Source: Sinomonas atrocyanea (lineage in GTDB: Bacteria; Actinomycetota; Actinomycetes; Actinomycetales; Micrococcaceae). From it: 37,691 bases of DNA. Made by a program: the position numbers and the translations under genes. Positions 10,340 to 18,907 of this stretch are shown piece after piece (position 1 is the first letter of the stretch; each line of letters begins with the position of its first letter). The stretch is taken from NCBI RefSeq assembly GCF_030812675.1, contig NZ_JAUSTE010000019.1, positions 1-37,691 of the forward strand. The letters run 5' to 3'. The notes below the pieces were generated by a model. It was not told the origin of the DNA and made no database searches. It worked only from the letters and a program-made list of their open reading frames with translations.

Positions 10340-11335
10340 ATGACCTCACGGAAGGCGATCCGGCTCGGCAGCGCTGTGGCTGCTGCGGCCATCGCAGTGC
10401 TTCCCTTGGCTGCGTGTGGGCAGGACGCTTCGGCGGGATCTGGCGGGGGCAAGAAGGTGATCGGCGTCTCCGTGGCCGACCAGAAGTCGCTCTTCTATGT
10501 CGCCGAGGTCGCCGGAATCAAGGACGAGGCCAAGAAGCAGGGCTACGACGTAAACGTCACCTCGGCCAACAACGACTCTTCTGCGCAGATCAAGCAGGTC
10601 AACGACCTGCTGACGAAGCAGATCGGCGCCCTGATCTTTACATCCCAGGACTCGACGGCGGCGGCTGCCGGCGTGCGGGCGGCAAACCAGGCGCAGGTGC
10701 CCGTCGTCGCCGTGGACCAGCGGCCAGAGTCGGGGCAGGGCAAGCTGGCCACCTACATCGCCACCGACAGCGTCAAGGCCGCCCACGATATGTGTACCTG
10801 GATGTTCAAGCAGATCGGCGGCAGCGGCGAACTCGCCATCCTGCACGGCGTGCTGGGCTCCACCGCGGAGACCCAGCGCACTCAGGGCTGCCAGAACGCG
10901 CTCAAGGAGAACCCCGGGATCAAGCTGGTCGCCGAGGAGACTGCCAACTGGGACGAGACGGAGGCCTACAAGGCCACGCAGAATATCCTCACCGCCCACC
11001 CCAACGTCAAGGCCGTCTTCGGTGAGAGCGATGCGATGGCCCTCGGCGCGGCGAAGGCCTCCAAGGCGGCCGGGAAGCAGATCTTCTCGGTGGGGATCGA
11101 CGGCTTCCCCACGATGTTCGACGCCGTGGCCAGCGGCCTCACCCAGGGCACGGAGGCCCAGCAGCCCTACAAGATGGGCAAGCTCGCCGTGGACAACGCG
11201 ATTGCCCTCATGAACGGCAAGGGCGGCGACATCCCTCAGGAGCAGTACCAGGACACGGTGCTGATCGACAAGGCCACGGTGGGCCAGAACAAGGTCGAGG
11301 ACTTCTACGGTCCAGACGCCAAGTCCTTCAAGTGA
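10340..11335 (+). CDS. CUT2 sugar ABC importer, substrate-binding lipoprotein
   Basis: The 331-aa protein is a type I periplasmic-binding fold protein of the RbsB/xylose-binding kind (Peripla_BP_4). A lipoprotein signal peptide ends in LAAC with lipidated Cys26. The mature domain starts KKVIGVSVADQKSLFY and shows a hinge with FTSQDSTAAAAG and later FSVGIDGFPTMFDAV segments typical of ribose-type binding proteins. It captures a sugar or polyol outside the membrane for the ATPase and permease encoded next. AAAGGAG (10327-10333) lies 6 bases before the ATG. It heads a long plus-strand operon whose further genes (kinase, AraM, AraL-like) point to a phosphorylated sugar or polyol pathway. The ligand is unknown. 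Confidence 0.93.
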   Translation: MTSRKAIRLGSAVAAAAIAVLPLAACGQDASAGSGGGKKVIGVSVADQKSLFYVAEVAGIKDEAKKQGYDVNVTSANNDSSAQIKQVNDLLTKQIGALIFTSQDSTAAAAGVRAANQAQVPVVAVDQRPESGQGKLATYIATDSVKAAHDMCTWMFKQIGGSGELAILHGVLGSTAETQRTQGCQNALKENPGIKLVAEETANWDETEAYKATQNILTAHPNVKAVFGESDAMALGAAKASKAAGKQIFSVGIDGFPTMFDAVASGLTQGTEAQQPYKMGKLAVDNAIALMNGKGGDIPQEQYQDTVLIDKATVGQNKVEDFYGPDAKSFK

Positions 11336-11365
11336 CCCGATGGGTCCGCACGGGTGGGAGGGATC

Positions 11366-12874
11366 ATGGGCGCAGAAGGCGCTGACGGCCTGATGGCCGA
11401 AGGCCTGGTCAAGGCATACAGCGGAGTGACAGTCCTGAAGTCGGTCGACTTCCGGGTCGTTCCGGGGACGGTGGTCGGACTGGTCGGTGAGAACGGGGCG
11501 GGCAAGTCCACGCTGAGCTCGGTGATTACCGGGGTCGTCAAGCCGGACGGAGGGCGCATGACGCTCGACGGTGCGGACTACTCGCCATCGAGCCCAGCGG
11601 AGGCGCTGCGGCAGGGCGTGGCGCTCATCCATCAGGAGACGAGGCTGATCCAAGACCTGTCCGTGGCCGAGAACATCTTCCTCGGCAGGGTCCCGCAGCG
11701 TGCCGGACGCGTCGACTGGGGCCGGATGCGGCAGGAGGCCAAGTCGGTCATGGACTCCCTGGCAGTCGATGTGGATGTCCGCCGCCCCGTGCGCGGCCTG
11801 TCGATGGCACTCCAGCAGGAGATCGAGATCGCCAAGGCCCTCAGCCGAAAGCCGCGGTACGTGGTGTTCGACGAGCCCTCGGCGTCCCTCGGCGAGTCGG
11901 AGACCGAGCACGTGCTCGAGAGGATCCGCACCCTCCGCGCCGGGGGAGCCGGGGTCGTGTACATCTCGCACCGGCTCGACGAAGTCCGGGACGTGGCGGA
12001 CGAGATCGTCTGCCTCCGCGACGGCTCCCGCGTCATGTCCTGGTCCTCCGGAGACGTCGCCAAGGAAGCCATCATCAACGCGATGGTGGGGCGTGAATTC
12101 ACGTACGAGCACATCCCGCCTCAGCCGAGCCGCGACCACACCGTCCTCGAGGTCCGCGGGCTGGGCCGCCGCGGGGCCTTCGAGGGAATCGACTTCGAGC
12201 TCAGGCAGGGCGAGGTCCTGGGCATCGCGGGCCTGGTCGGCGCCGGCCGCACCGAGGTGGTCCGCGCCATCGCCGGAGTGGACCGCCCCGATGAGGGCGA
12301 GGTCATCCTCGAGGGGCGCAAGCTGCCCTGCACGAGCCCCGAGTCCGCGATCCGGGCCGGCATCGTCATGGTGCCCGAGGACCGCAAGGGCCAGGGGCTC
12401 AACCTCGACCGGACCGCTGAGGAGAACCTGACGCTCCCGTGGGAGCGCCGCCTCACCCGATGGGGACTGGTCACGAAGAAGGCCATCCGCGAGGTGGCCG
12501 CCTCGCAGGGCCGCCGGCTGGATGTGCGCGGCAACATGACCCTTCCCGTGAAGTCCATGTCGGGAGGGAACCAGCAGAAGATCCTCATCGGCAAATGGCT
12601 GGTGAAGGATCCCAAGGTCCTCATCGTCGACGAGCCGACGCGGGGGGTCGACGTGGGGGCGAAGATGGCGATCTACGAGATCATCAGGTCCCTCGCAGCC
12701 GAGGGGATAGCGGTCATCGTGGTCTCCTCCGAGCTCGAAGAGGTCCTGGGACTCTCCCACCGGGTCCTCGTCATGGCCGGCGGCCGCCAGCGGGGCATCC
12801 TCCCGCGCGCCGAGGCCACCCCCCAACGAGTCATCGACCTGGCCTTTCATTCGGCCGCTACACCTCAGCGATAG
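11366..12874 (+). CDS. CUT2 sugar ABC importer, double ATPase (RbsA-like)
   Basis: This 502-aa protein fuses two nucleotide-binding domains, the RbsA/MglA/XylG architecture. Domain 1 has Walker A GENGAGKST at 41-49, a degenerate signature (RGLSMALQQEIEIAKAL) and Walker B YVVFDEPSA. Domain 2 has a degenerate Walker A (GLVGAGRTEVV) but a full SGGNQQKILIGKWL signature and Walker B VLIVDEPTRG. This asymmetry is normal for CUT2 ATPases. The ATG at 11366 follows a GGAGGG with tight spacing; the ATG at 11393 is an alternative that still keeps the whole first domain. It starts 30 bp after the binding-protein stop. Confidence 0.94.
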   Translation: MGAEGADGLMAEGLVKAYSGVTVLKSVDFRVVPGTVVGLVGENGAGKSTLSSVITGVVKPDGGRMTLDGADYSPSSPAEALRQGVALIHQETRLIQDLSVAENIFLGRVPQRAGRVDWGRMRQEAKSVMDSLAVDVDVRRPVRGLSMALQQEIEIAKALSRKPRYVVFDEPSASLGESETEHVLERIRTLRAGGAGVVYISHRLDEVRDVADEIVCLRDGSRVMSWSSGDVAKEAIINAMVGREFTYEHIPPQPSRDHTVLEVRGLGRRGAFEGIDFELRQGEVLGIAGLVGAGRTEVVRAIAGVDRPDEGEVILEGRKLPCTSPESAIRAGIVMVPEDRKGQGLNLDRTAEENLTLPWERRLTRWGLVTKKAIREVAASQGRRLDVRGNMTLPVKSMSGGNQQKILIGKWLVKDPKVLIVDEPTRGVDVGAKMAIYEIIRSLAAEGIAVIVVSSELEEVLGLSHRVLVMAGGRQRGILPRAEATPQRVIDLAFHSAATPQR

Positions 12875-12885
12875 AGAGAGCAGTC

Positions 12886-13953
12886 ATGGGAACCACCACT
12901 CACCAGGCATCCTTCGGGGAGCCCTCGGCATCCCGCGGGGACCAGCAGGTCCAGAACACGGCGTCGCCCGCGACGCGCACCGCCAGGACTTCTCCCGCCG
13001 ACGTCCGCTCAGGGGCCGTCCGCGCCCTCCGGGCCCTCCCGGGCCCGCTGCTCGGGCTCATCGCCGTCATGATCGTATTCTCGATCCTCTCGCCCTACTT
13101 CTTCACGTGGCGCAACCTTTCCAACATCGTCAGCCAGAACGCCGACCTCGGCATCATGGCAGTGGGGGCCGCGCTGGTCATCCTCATCGGCGGGATCGAC
13201 CTCTCCGTGGGCTCCAACCTCGCGCTGTCCCTGATGGTCAGCGCGTGGCTGTTCCGCTCGGCGGGCCTGCCGTTCGGCCTGTGCGTCGTGATCGGGCTCG
13301 TGACCGGCGCGGCCGTCGGGCTGGTCAACGGGATCCTCTCCACCTACGGGCGCATCCAGCCCTTCGTCGCGACGCTCGCCACCATGTCAGCCTGCGCGGG
13401 CCTGGCGCTCTACGTCACCAACGGCAACCCCATCAACGACTTCCCGGACTGGTACCTCGCCCTCACCAGCACACCCGTCCTCGGTATCCCGCTCGAGGGG
13501 CTCATCATGGTCGCGATCTTCGTCCTCGCCGCCTTCTGGCTCCGCTTCCGTCCCACCGGGCGGGCGCTGTACGCCATCGGAGGCAACGCGGAGGTGGCGC
13601 GCCTGTCCGGCCTGAACGTGACCAGGATCAAGATCGGCGTGTACATGATCGCCGGCCTCCTGGCCGCGGTGGCGGGCGTGATCGTCGGATCCCGCCTCGA
13701 TTCCGCGCAGCCGACGGCGGGCACGGCCGACCTCCTCAACGTCATCGCGGTGGTCGTGATCGGCGGGGCGAGCCTCTCCGGCGGATCGGGCGGGATGCTG
13801 AACACGTTCATCGGCCTGCTCATCATCGGGGTCCTCAACAACGGGATGTCGCTGCTCAATGTCTCCCCGAACCTCCAGCCCGTGGTCATCGGGGTCGCCA
13901 TCATCGTCGCCGTCCTGACCGACCGCGCCAGCCGAAGCCGCCAGGGCTCATGA
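12886..13953 (+). CDS. CUT2 sugar ABC importer permease (RbsC-like)
   Basis: The 355-aa integral membrane protein belongs to BPD_transp_2. It has a ~45-residue polar N-terminal tail and about 8-10 hydrophobic segments. The family landmarks ILIGGIDLSVGS, GLVNGILSTYGRIQPFVATLAT, YAIGGNAEVARLSGLNV and VIGGASLSGGSGG are all present. A single permease gene implies a homodimeric channel with the RbsA-like ATPase encoded just upstream. The ATG at 12886 lies 11 bp after the ATPase stop, with AGAGAGAG as a modest ribosome-binding site. The next gene (AraM-like) begins 30 bp downstream on the same strand. Confidence 0.94.
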   Translation: MGTTTHQASFGEPSASRGDQQVQNTASPATRTARTSPADVRSGAVRALRALPGPLLGLIAVMIVFSILSPYFFTWRNLSNIVSQNADLGIMAVGAALVILIGGIDLSVGSNLALSLMVSAWLFRSAGLPFGLCVVIGLVTGAAVGLVNGILSTYGRIQPFVATLATMSACAGLALYVTNGNPINDFPDWYLALTSTPVLGIPLEGLIMVAIFVLAAFWLRFRPTGRALYAIGGNAEVARLSGLNVTRIKIGVYMIAGLLAAVAGVIVGSRLDSAQPTAGTADLLNVIAVVVIGGASLSGGSGGMLNTFIGLLIIGVLNNGMSLLNVSPNLQPVVIGVAIIVAVLTDRASRSRQGS

Positions 13954-13983
13954 CGCTGGGCCCCGCGCAGAAGAGGATTTTCC

Positions 13984-15462
13984 ATGTCCACTGAGACGTA
14001 CATTGTCGAACCGATCGCCGAGATGCTCGGCGCGGCCGATCCGGAGCGGACGCTCGCCCCCTGCGGCATCGGCCAGCTCATCATCGGCCCTGACGCGATG
14101 AGCGCCGTGCCGGCCACCCTGGGCGAGCTCCTGGCCTCCGCGGCGGCCCCGCGGAACGGGGCTGCCCGGGCGCGGGTGGCGCTCCTGGTCGACAGGACCC
14201 CGATCCTGCGCGGCGAGCAGAACGTCAAGGACGCCGTCGAGGCGCAGCTCGCCGACCAGTTCGACGTCACCCGCACGGTGCTCGACGACGGGCACCCCGA
14301 ACTCCACGTGGTGGACCCGATCCTCGACGAGGCGGCCCAGGCAGCTGCGGGCAAGGCCGCGGTGGTGGCCATCGGCGGGGGCACCATCAGCGACATCGCC
14401 AAGGTCGCCGTCCAGCGGGCAGGCGAGGCCGGAGAGCGGCCGGTCCTGCTTACGGTGCAGACTGCCGCCTCGGTGGATGGCTTCACGGACGACGTCTCCG
14501 TGGTCCTCCGCAACGGCGTCAAGCGCACCGTTCCCTCGGCGTGGCCGGACGCGGTGGTCTCGGACACGCTCACCATCGCCGGCGCACCGGAGGCCATGAA
14601 CCGCGCCGGCTTCGGCGAGATGACCTCGATGCTCGTGGCGCCCGCGGACTGGCGCCTCGCATCCCTCGTGGGGACCGACCCGACGTTCAAGCCCAGCGCG
14701 GTGACGCTGCTCGCCTCCGTCGGCAAGGACCTCGAGAGCTGGAGCGCCGGAGTGCGCGAAGCCCGCTCCGATGCGGTGGCCTCCCTGGCGCGCGCGCTCG
14801 CCCTGCGCGGGATCGTCACCGGGGTGGCGGGGACCACGGCCGTGCTCTCCGGCGTCGAACACCTCATCAGCCACATGCTCGACCAGTACCGCGGCGGCCA
14901 CGGCCTGCCGATCGGCCTCCACGGCGCCCAGGTCGGCGCCGGTGCCGTCATCGCTGCGACCGCCTGGGAGATGCTCTTCGAGCGCCTGGGGGGTGCCTCG
15001 GACCGGCCGAGGATCGCCACGAAGGCGCTGGACCGGGGCCGCAGCCGGGAGCGCGTGCTGTCCGCCTTCGAACGGGTCGATCCGAGCCTGCAGGTCGCCG
15101 AGGAATGCTGGAAGGACTTCTCGGCCAAGCTCGACGCCGTGGAGCGGAACCTCCCTCGCATCACGGCTCTGCTGGGCGACTGGGCCGAGGCCCGGGATGA
15201 GCTCCGCGGCCTCGTCCGCCCCGCGGACGCCATCGCCTCGGCACTCACCGAAGCCGGTGCACCCGCTGCCCTCTCCGACCTCGAACCGGGGGTGGAGCCC
15301 GAGCTGGGCCGCTGGGCCGTCGAGAACTGTGCGCTCATGCGCAACCGGTTCACGGTCGTGGACCTGCTCACGCTCCTCGGATGGTGGGAGCCGCAGGATG
15401 TGGACGAGGTGCTGGAGCGGGCCGTGCGCGCCGGCGCGAAGGCGGAAGCAGGGGGGAAGTGA
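13984..15462 (+). CDS. AraM-like sn-glycerol-1-phosphate dehydrogenase homologue
   Basis: This 492-aa protein is an iron-containing-alcohol-dehydrogenase-fold enzyme of the G1PDH/AraM branch. That family reduces dihydroxyacetone phosphate to sn-glycerol 1-phosphate, or the reverse, with NAD(P)H and a divalent metal. The dinucleotide loop GGGTISDIAK is at 131-140, and TVQTAASVDGF at 158-167 is a strong G1PDH-type motif. Metal-site histidines are in SGVEHLISH (293, 297) and GLHGAQVG (313). The usual Asp metal ligand in the GFGD motif appears here as Glu212 (AGFGEMTS), by alignment from memory. GAGGA precedes the ATG by 6 bases. In Bacillus subtilis araM lies beside araL in the arabinose operon, and an AraL-like phosphatase also occurs two genes downstream here. 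The true substrate may be another keto-phosphate. Confidence 0.85.
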   Translation: MSTETYIVEPIAEMLGAADPERTLAPCGIGQLIIGPDAMSAVPATLGELLASAAAPRNGAARARVALLVDRTPILRGEQNVKDAVEAQLADQFDVTRTVLDDGHPELHVVDPILDEAAQAAAGKAAVVAIGGGTISDIAKVAVQRAGEAGERPVLLTVQTAASVDGFTDDVSVVLRNGVKRTVPSAWPDAVVSDTLTIAGAPEAMNRAGFGEMTSMLVAPADWRLASLVGTDPTFKPSAVTLLASVGKDLESWSAGVREARSDAVASLARALALRGIVTGVAGTTAVLSGVEHLISHMLDQYRGGHGLPIGLHGAQVGAGAVIAATAWEMLFERLGGASDRPRIATKALDRGRSRERVLSAFERVDPSLQVAEECWKDFSAKLDAVERNLPRITALLGDWAEARDELRGLVRPADAIASALTEAGAPAALSDLEPGVEPELGRWAVENCALMRNRFTVVDLLTLLGWWEPQDVDEVLERAVRAGAKAEAGGK

Positions 15463-15466
15463 CACC

Positions 15467-16981
15467 ATGCAGCGGGACTACGTGATCGGCGTCGACTGTT
15501 CGACCACCGCCGCCAAGGCGGTCGTGTGGAACTCCCGCGGCGACTCCCTCGCCCAGGCGCGCTGCGCCTTCGGCCTGAGCCAGCCCCATCCGGGATGGGG
15601 CGAGCAGAACGCGGAGGACTGGTGGGCGGCCTCGGTCGAGGCGATCCGGCGGGCCTCCCAGGCCGTCGACGTCTCGCGCATCGGCGCCGTGTGCATCACC
15701 CACCAGCGCGAGAGCTTCGTCTGCCTGGACGCCGAGGGCCTCCCCCTCAGGCCTGCGATGCTGTGGCTGGACACCCGGGCCACCGAGGAGGTCTCCGCGT
15801 ACGGGACGGAGGAGGTCCACCGGCTCACCGGAAAGCCGGCCAATCCGACGCCGGCCTGGTACAAGCTGCACTGGCTGGCCGCCAACGAGCCCGACACCGT
15901 CTCCCGGATCGGGAAGGTGGTCGACGTTCACGGCTTCCTCGTCCACCGCTTCACCGGGCAATGGCTCACCTCCTGGGCCTCCGCCGACCCGCTCGGCCTC
16001 GTCGACATGACGACCTTCGACTACGATCAGTCCCTCCTGGACGCCGTGGGCCTCGAGCGTAGCCAGCTCAGCGAGCTGCGCGCCCCCGGGAGCGTGCTGG
16101 GACATCTGACGGACGACGCCGCGCGGCAGCTCGGTCTTCCCCGCGACGTTGTCGTCGTGGCCGGCGCGGGGGACGGCCAGTGCGCCCAGCTCGGGTCCGG
16201 GGCCACCGTGGGCGGGCGGGCATACCTCAACCTCGGCAGCGGCATCGTCTCCGGCACGTTCTCCGAGCACTACTCCTACGCCCAGGAATACCGGACACTC
16301 TCGGCGGCCCAGCCGGGCGCGTACACGCTCGAGACCTTCATCGGCGGCGGGACCATCAACCTGACCTGGTTCGTCGAGAAGTTCTCCGGGATCACGCAGG
16401 GCGCGCTCGGCCTCGACCTCACTCCCGAGCAGATCCTCGAGACCGCAGCGGCGAAGCTGCCCCCGGGTGCCGAGGGCCTGCTGGCGCTCCCGTACTGGAC
16501 CGGGGCGCTCACGCCCTACTGGGACCACCACGCCCGGGGAGTCCTAGTCGGCCTGACCGGCATCCACGGCAAGGCCCACGTCTACCGCGCCCTCCTCGAG
16601 GGGCTGGCCTTCGAGCAGCGCCTCCTGACCACCGGGGCCGAGCAGGCCCTCGCGGAGCCGGTCGCCGAGATCATCGCCCTGGGCGGCGGCTCGCGGAGCC
16701 CGGTGTGGTGCCAGATCATCGCCGACGTCATGCAGCGCAGCGTCTCGGTGGTCCGGGAGCCGGAGAGCACCTGCCTGGGCGCGGGGATGCTGGCGGCCTC
16801 GGCCGTGGGCCTCCACGACTCCGTCGCGGCGGCGGCCAAGGCCATGAGCGGGCTCGGCGTCTCCTATGAGCCGCGGCCGCAGCAGTCCACGGTCTACGAC
16901 CGCCTCTACGACGTCTACCGGGACATCTACCCGTCCAACCGGGCCCTGTTCGCCCGCCTGGCAGATGCGGCGCGGCCATGA
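15467..16981 (+). CDS. FGGY-family carbohydrate kinase (xylulokinase-like)
   Basis: The 504-aa kinase has both FGGY domains. The N-terminal phosphate loop is GVDCSTTAAKAVVW (Asp10), ITHQRES gives Arg81/Glu82, and the catalytic base is Asp236 in AGAGDGQCAQLG. The C-terminal adenosine motif is LGGGSRSPVWCQIIADVM. Overall it is nearest in style to xylulokinases, but the loop after the catalytic Asp differs from the usual GGGDNAAGAVG, so the sugar cannot be fixed. It would phosphorylate the imported ketose or polyol. The ATG at 15467 is 4 bp after the AraM stop, with GGGGGGAAG upstream. Its stop overlaps the phosphatase start as ATGA. Confidence 0.92.
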   Translation: MQRDYVIGVDCSTTAAKAVVWNSRGDSLAQARCAFGLSQPHPGWGEQNAEDWWAASVEAIRRASQAVDVSRIGAVCITHQRESFVCLDAEGLPLRPAMLWLDTRATEEVSAYGTEEVHRLTGKPANPTPAWYKLHWLAANEPDTVSRIGKVVDVHGFLVHRFTGQWLTSWASADPLGLVDMTTFDYDQSLLDAVGLERSQLSELRAPGSVLGHLTDDAARQLGLPRDVVVVAGAGDGQCAQLGSGATVGGRAYLNLGSGIVSGTFSEHYSYAQEYRTLSAAQPGAYTLETFIGGGTINLTWFVEKFSGITQGALGLDLTPEQILETAAAKLPPGAEGLLALPYWTGALTPYWDHHARGVLVGLTGIHGKAHVYRALLEGLAFEQRLLTTGAEQALAEPVAEIIALGGGSRSPVWCQIIADVMQRSVSVVREPESTCLGAGMLAASAVGLHDSVAAAAKAMSGLGVSYEPRPQQSTVYDRLYDVYRDIYPSNRALFARLADAARP

Positions 16982-17829
16982 GGGCGCCGGCTCCCGGGGC
17001 GCCGGAGGTGCCCGATGCCACGGCCGTGAAGGCCTACGAGGGCTACCTCTTCGACCTCGACGGCACGATCTACCTCGGAGACGAGCTCCTGCCCGGCGCC
17101 GAGGACCTCATCAGGGGCTTGCGCAGCTCCGGCCGGGAGACCCTCTTCTTGTCGAACAATCCCACCAAGGACCCCCAGATGTACGCCGACAAGCTGACCA
17201 GGCTCGGCCTGGCCACCTCGCCGGAGCGGATCGTGAACCCCTTGGTCACGATCGTTGCGTGGCTGCGGCGGGAGGCGCCGGGCGCAGCGGTCTTCGTCAT
17301 CGGCGAGGACCCCCTCGTGCGGGCCATCAGAGCGGCGGGCTTCCGCCTGACCGAGGACCCGCGGGAGGTCGATGTGGTCGTGGCCAGCTACGACCGCGGC
17401 TTCGACTACCGCAAGCTGCAGATCGCGTTCGACGCGCTGTGGCAGTACCGGCGGGCGCGGCTGGTCGCGACGAATCCCGACGCCTACTGCCCCATGCCGC
17501 AGGGCCGGGGCGAACCGGACGCCGCGGCGGTGATCGCCGCCATCGAGGCGAGCACCGGGGCGAAGTGCGAGGCGAACGTGGGCAAGCCCGCGGCCGTCAT
17601 GCTCACGACGGCGCTCGAGGTGCTGGGCCTGCCTGGGGCGCAGTGCCTCATGGTGGGCGACCGGCTGCACACCGACATCGCCATGGCTGCCTCGGCCGGC
17701 ATCGACTCCGCACTCGTCCTGACGGGTGAGAGCACCGAGGAGATGGCGCGCCAGCTTCCGCGGGACCGGCAGCCCACCTACGTGCTGCCGCGGATCGACG
17801 CGCTCCTGGCCCCGTTCGCCAGGGCCTAG
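16978..17829 (+). CDS. NagD/AraL-like HAD-IIA sugar phosphatase
   Basis: The 283-aa HAD hydrolase of subclass IIA carries FDLDGTIYLGDE (nucleophile Asp26, acid Asp28), motif II FLSNNPT, the Lys motif in VGKPAAVML, and the acidic motif MVGDRLHTDIAMA. Relatives include NagD, 4-nitrophenylphosphatases and B. subtilis AraL, which is thought to remove excess sugar phosphates. The role here is probably detoxification or release of a phosphorylated intermediate. It is translationally coupled to the kinase (ATGA). After its stop comes the E1-alpha promoter, so this gene closes the first transcriptional segment, though read-through is likely since no terminator is seen. Confidence 0.9.
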   Translation: MRAPAPGAPEVPDATAVKAYEGYLFDLDGTIYLGDELLPGAEDLIRGLRSSGRETLFLSNNPTKDPQMYADKLTRLGLATSPERIVNPLVTIVAWLRREAPGAAVFVIGEDPLVRAIRAAGFRLTEDPREVDVVVASYDRGFDYRKLQIAFDALWQYRRARLVATNPDAYCPMPQGRGEPDAAAVIAAIEASTGAKCEANVGKPAAVMLTTALEVLGLPGAQCLMVGDRLHTDIAMAASAGIDSALVLTGESTEEMARQLPRDRQPTYVLPRIDALLAPFARA

Positions 17830-17850
17830 GAAACCAGGTTGAAGAAGCCC

Positions 17851-17880
17851 TTGCTCCATGGCCGCACCCATCGGTAGAAT
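17851..17880 (+). promoter_or_regulatory. Internal promoter of the E1-E2 operon
   Basis: TTGCTC (17851-17856) and a near-consensus TAGAAT (17875-17880) are 18 bp apart, just after the phosphatase gene. The -10 overlaps a perfect GAAT-N4-ATTC palindrome, so a bound regulator should block RNA polymerase. Confidence 0.65.
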
Positions 17881-17907
17881 TTCAATTCAGATCAAGAATA
17901 TTTACTC
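17877..17907. promoter_or_regulatory. Candidate SorC-type operator pair before E1-alpha
   Basis: Two copies of a palindrome are seen: GAAT-TTCA-ATTC (17877-17888, perfect) and GAAT-ATTT-ACTC (17896-17907, one mismatch), with centres 19 bp apart. The same motif occurs near 28751, 31222 and 32444. Assignment to the SorC regulator at 31319 is inference. Confidence 0.6.
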
Positions 17908-17920
17908 AAAGCGAGGAATG

Positions 17921-18907
17921 ATGGATCTCTCCCCAACCACCCAGCTGGAGATGCAGCGGCGCATGCTGCGGATCCGCCGCTTCGATGAGCGGGCCTCGCG
18001 CATGGTCAAGCGCGGGCAGATCCCGGGAACCGTGCACACGAGCATCGGCCAGGAGGCCCAGGTCGTAGGCGCCTGCATGGCGCTCGGCGACGGCGACTAC
18101 ATGTCCGGGAACCACCGCAGCCACGGGCACCCGATCGGGAAGGGCTCGCCGCTGGGCCCGCTGATGGCCGAGCTCGTGGGCAAGGCCACCGGAGTGTGTC
18201 AGGGCAAGGGCGGCTCCCTGCACCTTGCGGACTTCGCCGTCGGCAGCCTGGGGGAGTCGGGCATCGTCGGCTCCTCGATCCCGATCGCCACGGGTGCGGC
18301 GCTGTCGAGCAAGGTGCTCGGCAACGGCAAGGTCTCTCTGGCGTTCTTCGGGGACGGCGCCGCCAACCAGGGCTGCCTGTACGAGGCGATGAACCTCGCC
18401 GGCGTCTGGAAGCTGCCCGTCGTCTTCCTCTGCGAGAACAACCAGTACGCGCTCTCGACCCCGGCCCACACGGTCACCTCCGGCGTCATCGCCGAGCGCG
18501 CCGCCGGATTCGGCATGCCCGGCGTGCGCGTCGAGGACGGCCAGGACGTCCTCGCGGTCCACGAGGCCGTGGCCGAGGCGGTCGAGCGCGCCCGCCGCGG
18601 AGAGGGCCCCTCCCTCGTGGAGGTGGTCACCTACCGCTTCAACGAGCATTCCGAGGGCCTGCGCCTCGGCACCGACTACCGCGACGCGAGCGAGAAGGCG
18701 GCCTGGGTCGAGCGTGACCCGATCGTCCTGTTCCGCCAGCATCTCGAACGTGAAGGGGTGGCCTCCGCCGAGGAGCTGGACGCCCTCGAGGCCGAGGTCA
18801 TGGCCGAGGTCGACGAGGCGGTGCGCTTCACCGACGAGAGCCCCTACCCGGACCCCAGCGTCGCCTTCAAAGACCTCTACACCGAACCGATCGGAGCGAT
18901 CGCATGA
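17921..18907 (+). CDS. TPP-dependent 2-oxoacid/acetoin dehydrogenase E1 alpha subunit
   Basis: The 328-aa protein is the alpha subunit of a PDH/AcoA-type thiamine-diphosphate dehydrogenase. The TPP/Mg motif starts GDG at 144-146 and ends CENNQYALS (Asn173/174). RSHGHPIGKG and CQGKGGSLHLAD are standard E1-alpha segments. With E1-beta it would oxidatively transfer an acyl or glycolyl-like group from a keto or acyloin substrate to the lipoyl domain. I place the start at the second of two tandem ATGs (17918/17921) after GCGAGGA. A far-upstream in-frame ATG (17858) lies inside the promoter and is rejected. It overlaps the E1-beta start by ATGA. The partner set (aldolase, split E2) is unlike ordinary PDH or acetoin operons. 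Confidence 0.9.
   Translation: MDLSPTTQLEMQRRMLRIRRFDERASRMVKRGQIPGTVHTSIGQEAQVVGACMALGDGDYMSGNHRSHGHPIGKGSPLGPLMAELVGKATGVCQGKGGSLHLADFAVGSLGESGIVGSSIPIATGAALSSKVLGNGKVSLAFFGDGAANQGCLYEAMNLAGVWKLPVVFLCENNQYALSTPAHTVTSGVIAERAAGFGMPGVRVEDGQDVLAVHEAVAEAVERARRGEGPSLVEVVTYRFNEHSEGLRLGTDYRDASEKAAWVERDPIVLFRQHLEREGVASAEELDALEAEVMAEVDEAVRFTDESPYPDPSVAFKDLYTEPIGAIA

Noticed and set aside
10346-12850. 834-codon minus-strand open frame opposite the first binding protein and ATPase
   Set aside because: It is the exact antisense of well-recognised ABC importer genes and shows no domain of its own.
17858-17920. Upstream ATG extending E1-alpha by 20 residues
   Set aside because: It lies before the predicted -10 and operators, encodes no part of the conserved domain, and a ribosome-binding site precedes 17918/17921.
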